This document shows, piece by piece, positions 25,501-37,500 of a stretch of DNA of 39,173 bases. The first letter of the stretch is position 1; the number at the start of each line of letters is the position of its first letter. Origin of the DNA: Kiritimatiellia bacterium (lineage in GTDB: Bacteria; Verrucomicrobiota; Kiritimatiellia; RFP12; UBA1067); assembly GCA_016303225.1 (NCBI GenBank), contig JAEDMC010000002.1:1-39173 (forward strand), read 5' to 3'. The position numbers and the translations under genes were made by a program. The notes under the pieces were generated by a model that saw only the letters and a list, made by a program, of their open reading frames with translations, was not told the DNA's origin and made no database searches.

Positions 25501-28500
25501 GTGAAGATCTCGCCGACGTAGAGGTCGCCCATCTTGCGGAAGTAGTCGATGCAGTACCCATCCGTCTTCGGGTTCCTGGGATCGAGCTTCGCGTATCCGA
25601 ACACTTCGCTGATCAGGTACTCCGCGTAATTCGAGAGACCATCGCCGTCGGCGTCCTTGCCCGCGTCATCGCCCTTGAGGCAATACTGGTAGGCGTAGTA
25701 GTCAATGACGCCGTCGTTGTCGGTGTCGAGATTCCACGGATCGGTCGGCAGGTGTCCGCCGTCGTACTCGTCGAGCAGCGTGAGGCCGTCACCGTCCGGC
25801 GAAGCGAGGCGCGCGTCGTTGAAGTTCCACGGGCTGATCTTCGCCTCGGCGAGCGCGCAGCTGCCGACACCGTTGGGGCCGAACATCACGTAGAGCTCCC
25901 AGCCGTCGGCGATGCCGTCCTTGTCGTTGTCGGGATCGAGCGGCTTGAGGGTCAGGTCCTTCCACTGCTGGCCCGGCGTCAGATTGAGGTTCATCGTCTC
26001 CTCGCTCGCGAGGCCGGCCGCCTCGAGGTAGCGCACGAGCAGGTACTTGTCGAGCGCCGTGAACGCCTTCGAGTGCTCGCCCGCACCGGTCGCAACGTCC
26101 GGCTCGAAGCCGAACGCGTCGTAGACCTGGCCGTGCACCAAGACGACCGTGCCCTCGCCGACCTGCGCGACGCGGTAGAGCTTGCCCGCTTCCGCCACGA
26201 GCGTGACGTTCGTGCCGAGGCCGACGCGGGCCTGCAGCTCACCGCCGACGCTGACCTCGTAGGTGTAGGTCTCGAAGAGCGGCAGACCGACCGCCGTGTC
26301 GCCGCGGACCGGCTTCTTCGCCACGTCCTCGCCGAGCACATAGACCGTGACGTCCGCCGGATCGTCCGTGTTCTGCACGGTGACGAGCGTCGCCTCGACC
26401 TCCGCATAGGCCATCCAGTCGCCGTCCGTGACCTCGTCGGCATCATAGAAGCGCGGATCCAGCCCCGCAAACTCCATCTCCCAGCCGTCGGGCATGCCGT
26501 CGCCGTCGGTGTCCCACAGCGTCGAATCGGTGCCGAAGCCGTTCTCCTCGTCGTCGGTGAGGCCGTCCTTGTCGCCGTCCAGCGCGCCGGAGCTGTCGCC
26601 GCCGCCGGTGAACTTCTCGGACTCGAGACAGTCGGGGATCTCGTTGCCGTTCAGGTCGCAGTCCTCGATGTAGATCGTGCAGGTCGGCACCTGGACGAGC
26701 GAGTCGACAATCCCGACGCCGACTGGGTTGTAGATCGCCGCCACGCTCTTGCCGACCGAATTGACATAGCCCCAGCTCTCCCAGTTGTCGCGCTTGCCGT
26801 TGTTGTTCTGGTCGATGTACGCACGGAGGTACACCGTGCCCGGCTCAATGCCCTTGAGGAACGCGTTCGTCGTCGTGATGTCGGTGATGGAGTCAATCGC
26901 CGCGACGTCCGCGATGCGCGTACGCGCCACCGGCTCGCCCGTGAAGTCGGCGTTCTCGAACGCCTCCACGACGATCATGCCCGCGAGGACGTTCGTCGGC
27001 CCGTAGTAGCGGACCGCCGCCGCCACGCTGCCGTAGCCCGTCGCGAACTGCGCGTAGCGGTTCTTGTTGCCGACGTCCATCTGGAACTTGCCGAACTCGC
27101 TCCAGCACGCCGGGTCGGACGTGTCGTTGAACTTCGCGTTCATCAGCGCCACGCGCCAGACGTAGTTCGAGCCGTCGTGGAAGACCGTCGAACCGTTCGT
27201 CGTCACCGCGCAGTCGGCGTAGAGGGCCGGCGTCACCGTGTAGGCGTACTCCCCGACGCCAAGGCCCTGGCGCGCCGGCAGAATCCGCACGCCCGAGTCC
27301 CAGACCTTGTCGACGCCGTTCGCCGCGAAGACCTGGATCTCATAGGCCGTCATCGTGTCGTCCGAGCTCGAGAACGCAAAGGTCGGACGCGCCGCGTAGA
27401 CCGGCTTGTCCTGCGCCGGCGCCTTCACGACCGGCTTCGAGCGCTGCGTATTGAACTGCCGCGAGAAGCAGCCGACGACGCTGTTCGAGGTGCTGCCGTC
27501 GGCACCCTTCGTCACGCGCTCGACCGTATAGCCGACGGTGCGGATGTCCTTGAGCTCAAGACCGAGTTTCTCCGTCGCGTCCGTGACCAGCCACTTCCAG
27601 TCGAGGTCGCAGACGTTGCCGCTCAGAATGTCCGCCTCGGTGAGATACGCGCGATCGTCCAGCACCACCGTGCGCGTCGCGAGCTGCCGCTGCGGCACCG
27701 TGACGTCGTTGATTTCGGACTCGCCGTTGATCGTCACGCGGCGGATCACGAACTGTGCCTCGCCGCTGCCGCCGCCAAGCGACTGGCGCGTCAGCGCGAC
27801 GCCCTCGTCCTTCAGCTCGATCGCCAGCTCCGGCACCTTATGCCAGCCGATCTCCACGTTCTTGAGGACGCCGTAGGGCTCGCCGTCGCTCCACTGTCCG
27901 TTGCCGTCGAGGTCGAAGAACGCCTCGACCGTGTTGAGGCCTTCCTTCACGCGGCCCTTGCCGACCACCTGACCCTGGCCGAATTCCTGCGTGTCGGAAA
28001 GCCAGACGGCCTGCGGCCAGTTCTCGCCGATGTGCGAAGCGTAGGTGACGCGCAGGATGCTGCTCCCGAGCTTGTCGCCATCTTCGTCGCTGACCGCGAG
28101 CTTGCCCGTGTCAAGGTCCCACTCGCCGGTCCTGAGGTCAATCGTGCCGATCTCCGTCGCCGTCGCGCTGTGGATGATCTTCGCCGTCGTGCCCGCCGCG
28201 TCGCTCACAGAAGTCGCGAACGCCGTCCACTCGAGCTCGCCGCCCGTGAGCTCGATGTGCGGATACCGGAGGAGATACCACTTGTACTCCTCGAACGTGC
28301 CGCTGGAGGCGACACCCTGCGGGACCTCCTCGTACCACTCCCAGCTCCAGGTGTAGGTGCGGTCGCTGGAGGTGAGCGCCTTCTCAAAGACGACGGAGCT
28401 CGGCTGCACCGAACCGGGGCTCATGAAACCGCGCATGACGGTCTCCTCGCGGAAGCCGCCGACGAACTTCGTCGCGCCACCGGCCTCGTGCGAAACGATG

Positions 28501-31500
28501 AACGTCGCATCGACGCGCGGCGAGATGCCCGTCCAGGTGCGGACGACGAGCGGAACGCCCTTGACGTCCTGCGCACCGTAGTAGTAGGGCCGGATGCCGA
28601 TCGCCGGCTCCGGATAGCTGACGCCATGCATGTCGTTGTCCATGTAACGGTCGATGAAGTCGGCGACGTAGTTGCCGCCCCAGAGCGCCGCGCGGCACTC
28701 CGCGAAGTTCGACCAGCCGTCCTCGTCCGCGTCAAGCTGCGGATCGTAGACGCCGGTGTTGACGAACGTGTTCTTGTACTGCTTCTCCCACCAGTTTTCC
28801 ATGAAGTCGTGGTCGGTCGCGATCTCGCCGAGGTACTCGTGCGAGTTGAAGTGGCGATGGATCTTGCCCTTCGCGTCGACCGTCACGTTGCCCGGTATCG
28901 CGTCCGCCTCCGCCGGACCCGGCAAGAAGTAGTCGACCACCAGCTGGTCCTTGCCCGAACGCGCCTGCGTCGGGTTGAGGAGCGGGAAGCCGTTGTCGAT
29001 GCCGTACGGGGCCGAACCGAACGAAAGCAGGTATTCGGCGTAGTTGGAGAGGCCGTCGTTGTCGGAATCGTCCTCGGCGCCATACTGCGCGACGCCCCAG
29101 AGGTTCTCCCACCAGTCGGGGATGTTGTCGCCGTCGACGTCAGCGGTCGAGGCGTAGGCCGAATCGAGCGTGCCGTCAGGCTGCAGGCCGCGGGCGAGGT
29201 CGATGAGGTAGGCCTGGTAGGCCGCCATCTCGACGCCGAGGTAGTTGATCGCCGTATCCCAGTTCAGCGGAATCTCGGGATCGAGGTCCGGGCAGTAGTT
29301 CTCGCGGGCATACTCCTCCCACCAGTCGGGAAGTCCGTTGCCGGCCGCGTCGACCTGCGTCTGCTCCCAGGCGTCGGCCGGCGAGCCGTCGTCCCACATC
29401 TGCGGACAGGTCTTCGCGTACGCGCCGCCGAGCGGCAACAGGTCGGTCGTGCCGATGAAGCGGCTGCGGATGTCGTAGCGGTACATGTTGAGGATCGGCT
29501 CGTAGGTGTCGCCGCCCAGGTTGAAGAGCCGGTTCAGGGTGAAGAGCTTGACGTAGCGGTCAACCCAGTAGTTGGAGCACGGATACGGCATCGCATCGTT
29601 CGGGAACACGAACTTGTTGACGCCGTTCGTCATCGCCGGGGTGTAGTACCCGCCGAGCTGTTCGGAGAAGAAGAAGTCGTCAATGCAGCTGCCGTCCATC
29701 ACCGGCAGGTGCGAGACCGTGTTCTCGATCCACGGCACGACGCGCGCGTCGCTGTAGACCGTGCTCCTCAGGCCGCAGCTCTCCCACCAGCCGACGCCGA
29801 TGCCGCCCTTGAACTTGTAGGAGCCGGCCTGGCCGTCCTTGAGACCGCGCGGATCGGTGAGGCCGTGCGTGTTCATGTCGGGGTTGCGCGACGAGAGGTA
29901 GTCGTTCTCGGCCTGCTGCGCGACCGCCTTATCGAAACCGCCCGGCAGCTTCGCGACGTCGGCCGCGTTCACCGCGCCCGGCATCGTCACGAAGTTGTAG
30001 TGGTGCAGGAGCTCGGCCGGCAGCATCGCCTGGCCCGAGGCGTCGTTGCGCGTCGCACCCTGCAGCCAGGACTGGTAGACCGTCGTGCGGTTCGCCTCGA
30101 CGTCCGCAAAACTCATGCGCGAGCGGTAGTTCGACAGAATCTCCGAACCGGAGCGCGCGCCGTCCCAGATGCGCACTTCGTCGACATAGCCGTTGAAGTA
30201 CTCGCCCATGTTGGCGAACGACTCGACGTGCTCGCCGTTGCGGACGAAGTACGGATAGAGCGGCACCATGCGGTCCACGGTGTTCTTCGTGTGCTTCGGA
30301 CGCGCGCCGACGTAAAGCGCCACCGCCCGACCGCCGTACTGGTATGCCGGGAAGCGCGAGGGATCCGTCGGATCCTGTCTGATCTGCGTGACGCCATTCG
30401 CCGGAATGAGAGAGGTCGGCTCCTGCTTGCAGAGATCGCCGTTCACGTAGAGCTTCAGCGCCTTGCCGTCGTAGGTGAGGGCGACGTGCGACCACTTGGC
30501 GAGCGGCAGCACGAGACCGTCGACGCGCATGCAGCTCAACGGCTGGTTGAGACCCGACTGGATCGAGTCGTTGTTGTCGAACATGCCGTAGACGCGGCCG
30601 TCCGCCGCGAGGCCGATGCGGAAGTTCGCGCGAATGGCGCCGCCCGCCTTCGTGATCGCATCGCCACCGTAGTAGGAGGAGCGCTCGATGATCGTCTGGT
30701 CGGCACCCGTCTTCTCCGGCCTGACCCACGCCTCGACCGTGAACTGCTTCAGCAGGTCGAGGGCGTCGACGCCGCGGTACTGCAGGTCACGCGACATCAC
30801 ATACGCGTCCTTGCCCGGGAAATACATCGCCTGACGGCGGTCCGGATCGCTGAAGTTCAGCGGCGAGGACATGGTCTTCACCGTCTTGACGATCTCGCGG
30901 CCGTCGGGCTGCCAGTCGTTGTCGGTATCGTAGCCTTCATTCTCCTCGAAGGAGAAGAGGTAGGCGGAATTCGCCTTCTCCATGGCGACGAGGTAGTAGT
31001 TCTCGCCCGCGATGCCGACCGCGTTCGGGTTCAGCCAGAACGGCAAGACGGCGACCGTCGAATCGACAGCATAGTACTGCGACACGTAGCTGTTCGCCTT
31101 CGACGTGTCAGTCATCCACAGCGGCGTCGGGTCGGTGTGGCTCGCCTGCGGACTCGCCTGATTCGCGACAATGCGCTCGTCGTCATTGCGGAGGCCGTCG
31201 CCGTCGGGATCGGCCGCCCAGCAGCCGATCGCCCACGGATAGAGCACCGGGTCGTATGCCATCGGCGCGGTGATCGGCATCTTGCGGTTGCTGGTCGGGA
31301 TCTGGGCGTGGAACGCAAGATAACGGTTGTAGTCCGGATGAGTCCACTCGTTCCAGTAGGCGTTGTAGAAGACCGGCATACCATAGGCCTTTGCAATCAC
31401 GTCCTTGCTGCCGGCCGCTTCGGGATCGGCGCCCAGGAGCGGGTTGAGCCCGTGGAAGAGTTCGTAGAAGTCGTCCATGCCGTCGCCGTCGGAGTCGGCC

Positions 31501-34500
31501 TTTTGCGGCGACGTCGAGACATACTTGCCGTACACCGCCGGACGCATGTAAGTCTTCCAGTCGATATACATCGCGTTGTAGTGGCAGACGATGCGGTCGA
31601 AGCCGTAGGTCACCGGCGCCATGTAGCCGAGCGCCTCCCAGCCCTCGTCCGTCCACGGATGGCTGTACCGGAAGTTGATCGCCTCGCCCGGATGCGCGGC
31701 GAGCCACTCGGCGTCGTTCATGTGCTTCAGGACGAAGTCGGCCTCCGACCCGAGCAGGAGGTTCGTCGTCACCGTCACCGTGAAGTTCGTGGAGATGACA
31801 TGCGTGTACGGGTTCTCCGTCACCACCATCGCGTTCGTCTTCGTGTGGATGCTGAGGACGTCCGTGTCATACCACGTGGTCGCCGCCTTGAGGCAGAATT
31901 CGTGCGCGCTCTGCATCATCGGCGTGAAGTCGAGGAAGTTCTGCTGATGGTACGGCCCCTCCTCGAGGACACGGCCCATGAGCGGGGTCGAGATGTCGTC
32001 GTAGCGGAAGTGGCGGACGGCCTGGACGAGGTATTCCTGCCAGTTCTGGAGTCCGTCATGGTCCCAGTCGACGTCGCGGTTCGTGCCGGTGAGCGGGTCG
32101 TAGGAATGGCTCAACCTGGCCGGCATGTCCAGCGGATCGGTGTAGGCGTCGCCGCCCCACGTCGCGTCCATGCCGTCGATGATGATGACGCCCGTAAGCG
32201 ACTTGCCGAGGATGCCCGCGGCGAGACGGCGCGCGTCGAAGAACGTCGGGTCTTCGCGGACGCTCGCCCACATTCCGGCGCCGACGCCCGGCGGCATCTC
32301 GTCCGGCTTCACGTAGTTGTTCGCCGCCATGTCGTACGGCAGGCCCGCGAACTGCATTTCCCACGCGTCGGGCAGGCCGTCGAGGTCGGTGTCGGCCGTG
32401 AGCGGGTTCATGCCGCCGCCGCGGATGCAGGTCGAGTTGTCGTCGGTCGGCTGGCCGTAGATGAAGCTCAGGCCCTCGAGAGCCTCGCTGCCCTCGTCGT
32501 CCGCATAGCCGATGACGACCCAGCTGCTGCCTTCCTGTCCGTCATAGACGCCGTCGGCGTCGGTGTCGCCGTTGTCCGGATCGGTCGGGAAGAACTTGTT
32601 GTACCAGCCCTTCGCCTTGCCCGGATGGTTCTTGTAGATCGACTCGCAGCTCTTGTAGGCGTTGCACGAGTCGGTGCCCGCGAACTCCGCCGCATAGGTG
32701 AGGACATCGTCGTCAATGTCGGTCGGCAACATGAGCCTGGACGGTCCCTCGGAGATCGGATCTTCCTCTTGGCCGAAAGCCGTGCACGGGTTGCGGTAGG
32801 TGTAGAGCTCCCAGCCGTCCGGCACGCCGTCGCCGTCCGTGTCGGCGCCGTGCACCTGGATGACGCCCTTGTCCGGCTTGCCGGCTTCCTTGAAGGCCTG
32901 CGCGATCAGCTCGGCGAGCTTGCTGTTCGCCGACTCGACGTCGTTCGTGCCGGCCGTCCCGACGTCGTTCGTGCCCGACGCCTCCGCGTACACCGACGGC
33001 ACCGTGGTCTTCGAGGCGATGTAGCCCCAGGTGTCGCCGGACTCCTTGATCTGCTCGCCCGGATAGACGATGCTGAAGAGCGAGCGGTAGCGGCCGAGCA
33101 GGTACTCGTCATACGCCGCGTACGGGATCGTGTTGATCGACTTGCCCGTCGCGCCCTCGCCCTCCTCCCAGCGCGAGCCGACGAAGCGATTCTGGTTCCT
33201 GAACCAGCCCGTGCGCGGATCGAACCCGAAGATCGAACGGACCTGGTCGTGGAGCATGATAAACGGAATGGGATAATCGCCCTTCATCGGACCGCTCTGG
33301 TAGATCTTCTCGCCCGCCTTGAAGGTGCGGGTCACCCACCAGGTCTCCAGCGACCACTTCGGGTTCTGCGTGAAATTGTAGTACCAGATCACCGGATTCT
33401 TGACCGGATCCTGCGGCATGTCTTCCTCGCGACCATAGGCCGTCATCGCGCCGTCCTGCCAGAACGGTCGCACCACGAGCGCGCGAATCGTCTTGGTCTG
33501 CGTCATCACGTAGACACCCGGTTCGCCAGGGGCCGGACGGAAGTCCCAGTCCTCAATGAGCTGCCCGCTGACGTCGAAGTACCAGTTGGTCTGGATCTCG
33601 AAGACGCCCCTCTCGATCTCGACCTCCTCGCCAATGGCTTCAGTGCCGAAAAGGCCCAGCGTCGTGAACGCCGCCATGAAGTCGCCGTCGGCGTTCGCCG
33701 CCTTGTCGCTCGTGCTCTGCGGGTCGAGGCCCATCATGACCTCCCACGCGTCGCACATGTGGTCGCCATCCGTGTCCCAATGGCAGGGATTCGTGCCGAT
33801 CAGGTATTCCTCGTAGTCGGAAAGACCGTCGTTGTCAAAGTCGCCCGGCGCCTTCTCGCCGCGCGGCTCGCACGGATTGAAGTGAGCCTCGACCTCGGTG
33901 TTGGTGATGGCCGTGCCGAAGATGAAGCTCTTCGCGTTAAAGCGCTCGAAGACATAGGACTGGCCGTTGACGGGCTTGGCCGTACCCGCCGGCACGGTCA
34001 CGTGGGCGAGGTACCAGAAGTAGTATTCCCAGCCGTCGGAGAAGTGGTCGCCGTCGGTATCGTCCGTCGTCGGATCCATCCGGACGCTCTCGCCGGTCGG
34101 TTCCGGGCTCCAGCGCGACAGGTCAGGCGTCCAGAACGGATCGTCGTCCGCCGGCGGATTCGCCGGATCATAGTTCGCGTCGTTCGCGATCAGCCACGCC
34201 TTCCACGCGGCGAGCTCGTCCTTGCTGAAGTCGGCGTCGGACTTGAGGTCGTCCTTCGCGTTGAGGCCCGGCTCGAAGCCGCGCAGCTCGCGGACCGTCG
34301 TGAACGCATGGCCGATCGGCGCATAGCTCTTCTGAGACGCCTGGACGAGCGCCATCTCGCCCTCGACCCTCCAGACGCCCGGCAGGTAGTCCTCGTCGGG
34401 GTTGGTCTTGGCGAGGTCCTTGAGGTCCGCCACGTTGCCGACGGCATCACCGTAGATGAGCTCCAGGAGGTTCACGCCCGCGCCCCTCCAGACCTTCATC

Positions 34501-37500
34501 ATGTAGATGTCGGGGATGCCGTCCCAGTTCATGTCGCCGCCGTTGTCGGCCGGGTACTTCTCCTTCGAGAAGAGCACCCCGACCTCTGTCGCCTTGTAGC
34601 TCGACTTGTTGCCGCCCTCGTTGTCCAGGTCGAAGAACTGGTCCGCCAGCGCGGACGGCGACTTCTTCGGATCCGGCGCGCCGACCGTCCCCTGATGCGT
34701 CTCGGGATCGACCGTGACCCAGGCGTAGAAGTAGTTGTCGTTCTCGCCCGAGTAGTCGTAAAACTCCGTCGCGCCCACCGCCGCAACGTTGCCGTCGGGA
34801 TCGAGCGGCACGCCGGAGATGCCCGTGATGAGCTTGCCGTCGTCATACGCCGGCGACTCCGCGGCCGGATAGCCCGCCGCGTAGACGTGCGCCTGCTGCG
34901 CGCCTTCGTTGTAGTACCAGGTCTGCTGGAACTGGAGCGACAGGTACTTGCCCGTGCCGTCGGTCGCGTAGACGTGGCCGCGGCCGAGGCCGTCCTGCGT
35001 CAGGTACCGCGTCACCTTCAGCTTCTCGGCAGGACCGGTCGGCGTGAGGATGACCTTCTTCGTCGGCACGACCCTGATCCAGAACGTGTACGGAACCGCC
35101 GAACCGCCTTCGCCGTCGTCCGCCGTGACCGTCACCTCGGTGAGCGCTGCGTCGGGAACCACGAACGTGAAGGTGCCCTTCGCCGTCGAATTCGCCGTGC
35201 TGCCGACGATCGGCCAGCCGTTGGTCAGCGTCATCTGCGTCTGGCCGCCCTCGTCGAAGATGCCCGTCCAGCCGACCGTGAAGTTGCCGTTCGTGAGGTC
35301 GTTGGCGATGTCCTTCACCGTCCACTGCAGCGTCACGCTCTCGCCCGCCGTCCACGTGTTCGTCACGCCGAAGCTGATGCCCGCCTTCGCCGACGAGAGC
35401 TTCAGGTCGTACGGGGCGATGTTCTGCACCGCAAACAGCACCGTCTCGCTCGGCGAGTACCAGTCGCTCCACGCGATGTCGTAGGAGTTGTGCTTGTCGT
35501 TCGTCGTCACGCGCGCCGTCGCCTCGAAGTACGACGGATTGTCCATGCCGCCGTTGATGTTGCTCATGTCGAAGCGGACGATCTTGCCGGCCTTCGCCTC
35601 GGCCTTGGACTTGAAGAGGATGTTCGTCGACGTGCTGAGGTCAAGCGCGAGGCGGCCCGCGTCGCCCGCAGTCTTCTTGAGCGTCACCTTCACCGCAAGC
35701 GGATTCGCGCCTGAAATCGCCTTCTCGCCGGCCGCATGGTCGTTCGGCGCCGGGAAGTCCGTCAGCTTCACCGTGAAGTAGGCGCCCTGCTGGCCCTCGT
35801 TCTCGTTGAAGACCCCGTCCGGATGCTCCGGCGCATACTCGATCACCACCGCCGGAGCCTCCTGCACCGTCACCGTGAACGAGCCGAGGAGATGCTTCGA
35901 CGCGTCGATCTCCTCGCCGACCGCCTGCTGGTCGCGGTCAATCGCGTAGATCCGCACCGTCTCCGTGCCCGCCGCGCCGAAGTAGACGTCGAACGTGCAG
36001 ACGCCGTTCGTCGCCACGACCTGCGTCTGTTCGTATGGCGCGTTCTTGCCCTCGACGTAGTTGCCGCCCGCATCCAGCATCACCTTCGTCGTCGCGTTCG
36101 TCGCGTCAATGAGACCGAGGTCCTTGATCTTGACCGTGAACGTCACCGGATAGTCAACCGCCACCTGGCCGTCGTAATGGCCCGTCGTCTGGCCGTCCTC
36201 GATGATGCGGTCGAGGTCCTCCCAGCTGCCGCGGCGGACGCCCGCGAGCTGCGGCGCCGCGTTCGTCACCGTCAGCGTCTCGGCGTACGCGAGCGGCTGG
36301 TAGTTCAGCGTCGAGACCGGTGCGCCGGACTCCGTCGTGAGCCGGACGCCGAACTCGATCTCCGTCGAGCCCTTCTCGTTGCCGTCCAGGAGCTTCACCG
36401 GCAGGTTCGCCGACATTTCCGCGTCCTTCTGGATCTTCACCGGCTCGGTGTACGCCGCGGCGTCGATCAGGTTCGAGCTCACCGAGCCCTTGCCCGTCGT
36501 CAGCGGCACCAGGTACGCGAGCATCGTCTCGCCCGCCTTGACCGGCTTGCCGTCCTGCTCGAGGACGAAGCGCACGTTCAGCTCGTCGCCTTCGCAGAAG
36601 CGGCTGCGCAGGTCGCGCTCCGCGCCCGTCTCGTTCGTCTTGAAGAGGGCCGGCTTCACCGTCGGGATGGCCGGACGCTTCTGCACCTCGAGCGGCACCA
36701 CGAGCGTCGAGGCGTTGCCGACCGGGTCCTTCACCGTCAGCGTCGGCTTGTAGCTCTCGTCCTTCGTCAGGTTCGTCGGCAGCTTCAGCGTGAACGTCAC
36801 CGTCTCGCCGTCGACGAACACGACGTTGTTCGACGTCTCCATGAAGCCGCCCGAGACGCTGACCGTGTAGCCCTTCTCCTTCGCGAAGTTGAGGTCACGC
36901 CAGTTGTCCTGCACCATCACGTCGAACGTCACCGTCTCGCCCTCCATGCCGGTGAGCGGCAGCGACGTCGGCACCGTCACGGCCGGGGCCTGCTTGTCGG
37001 TCACCTTCACGGTCGAGGTCTTGTGCGTGCCTTCGGAGAAGAACGTCTCGGCCCCCGCCGGCGACACCACCTTCGGCGTCATCTCGATCTGCGGCGCCTT
37101 CAGGTCCGCACTCGGCAACACGCCGAGACCGCACACGTAGAAGATCACCTCGGTCTCGCCCTTCGGCACCACGACCGAGCTGACGCCCGCGCCCGTGTCG
37201 CCCACGTCGTCGCGCGAACGGAAGATGCGGATGACGTTCGTCGCCAGCGGATCGATGGCCGCAAAGTCCTTCACCGTCGGCTGGAGCGCCACCTCGACGT
37301 CGGCGTCCTTGTACGGCGAGGAGAAGCGCACCTTCATCTCGGTCACGTTCCACCAGTTCGTCGTCGCCGAAACCGCAATCGAGTTGTTCGGGTTGCCGAC
37401 CGAGTCGGTGACCGACATGTACGGCTTCGGCGCCTTGATGACGCGCACCGTGCGCGTCACCGTCGAGTCCTCCAGGAAGTCGCCGACCTGGTTGTAGCTG

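Noticed and set aside
25074..35714. A 3546-codon open frame on the plus strand
   Set aside because: It lies wholly antisense to the giant gene. Its translation is an Arg/Asp/Val/His-rich sequence without domains or signal peptide. It stays open because the real gene avoids TTA, CTA and TCA codons in GC-rich DNA.
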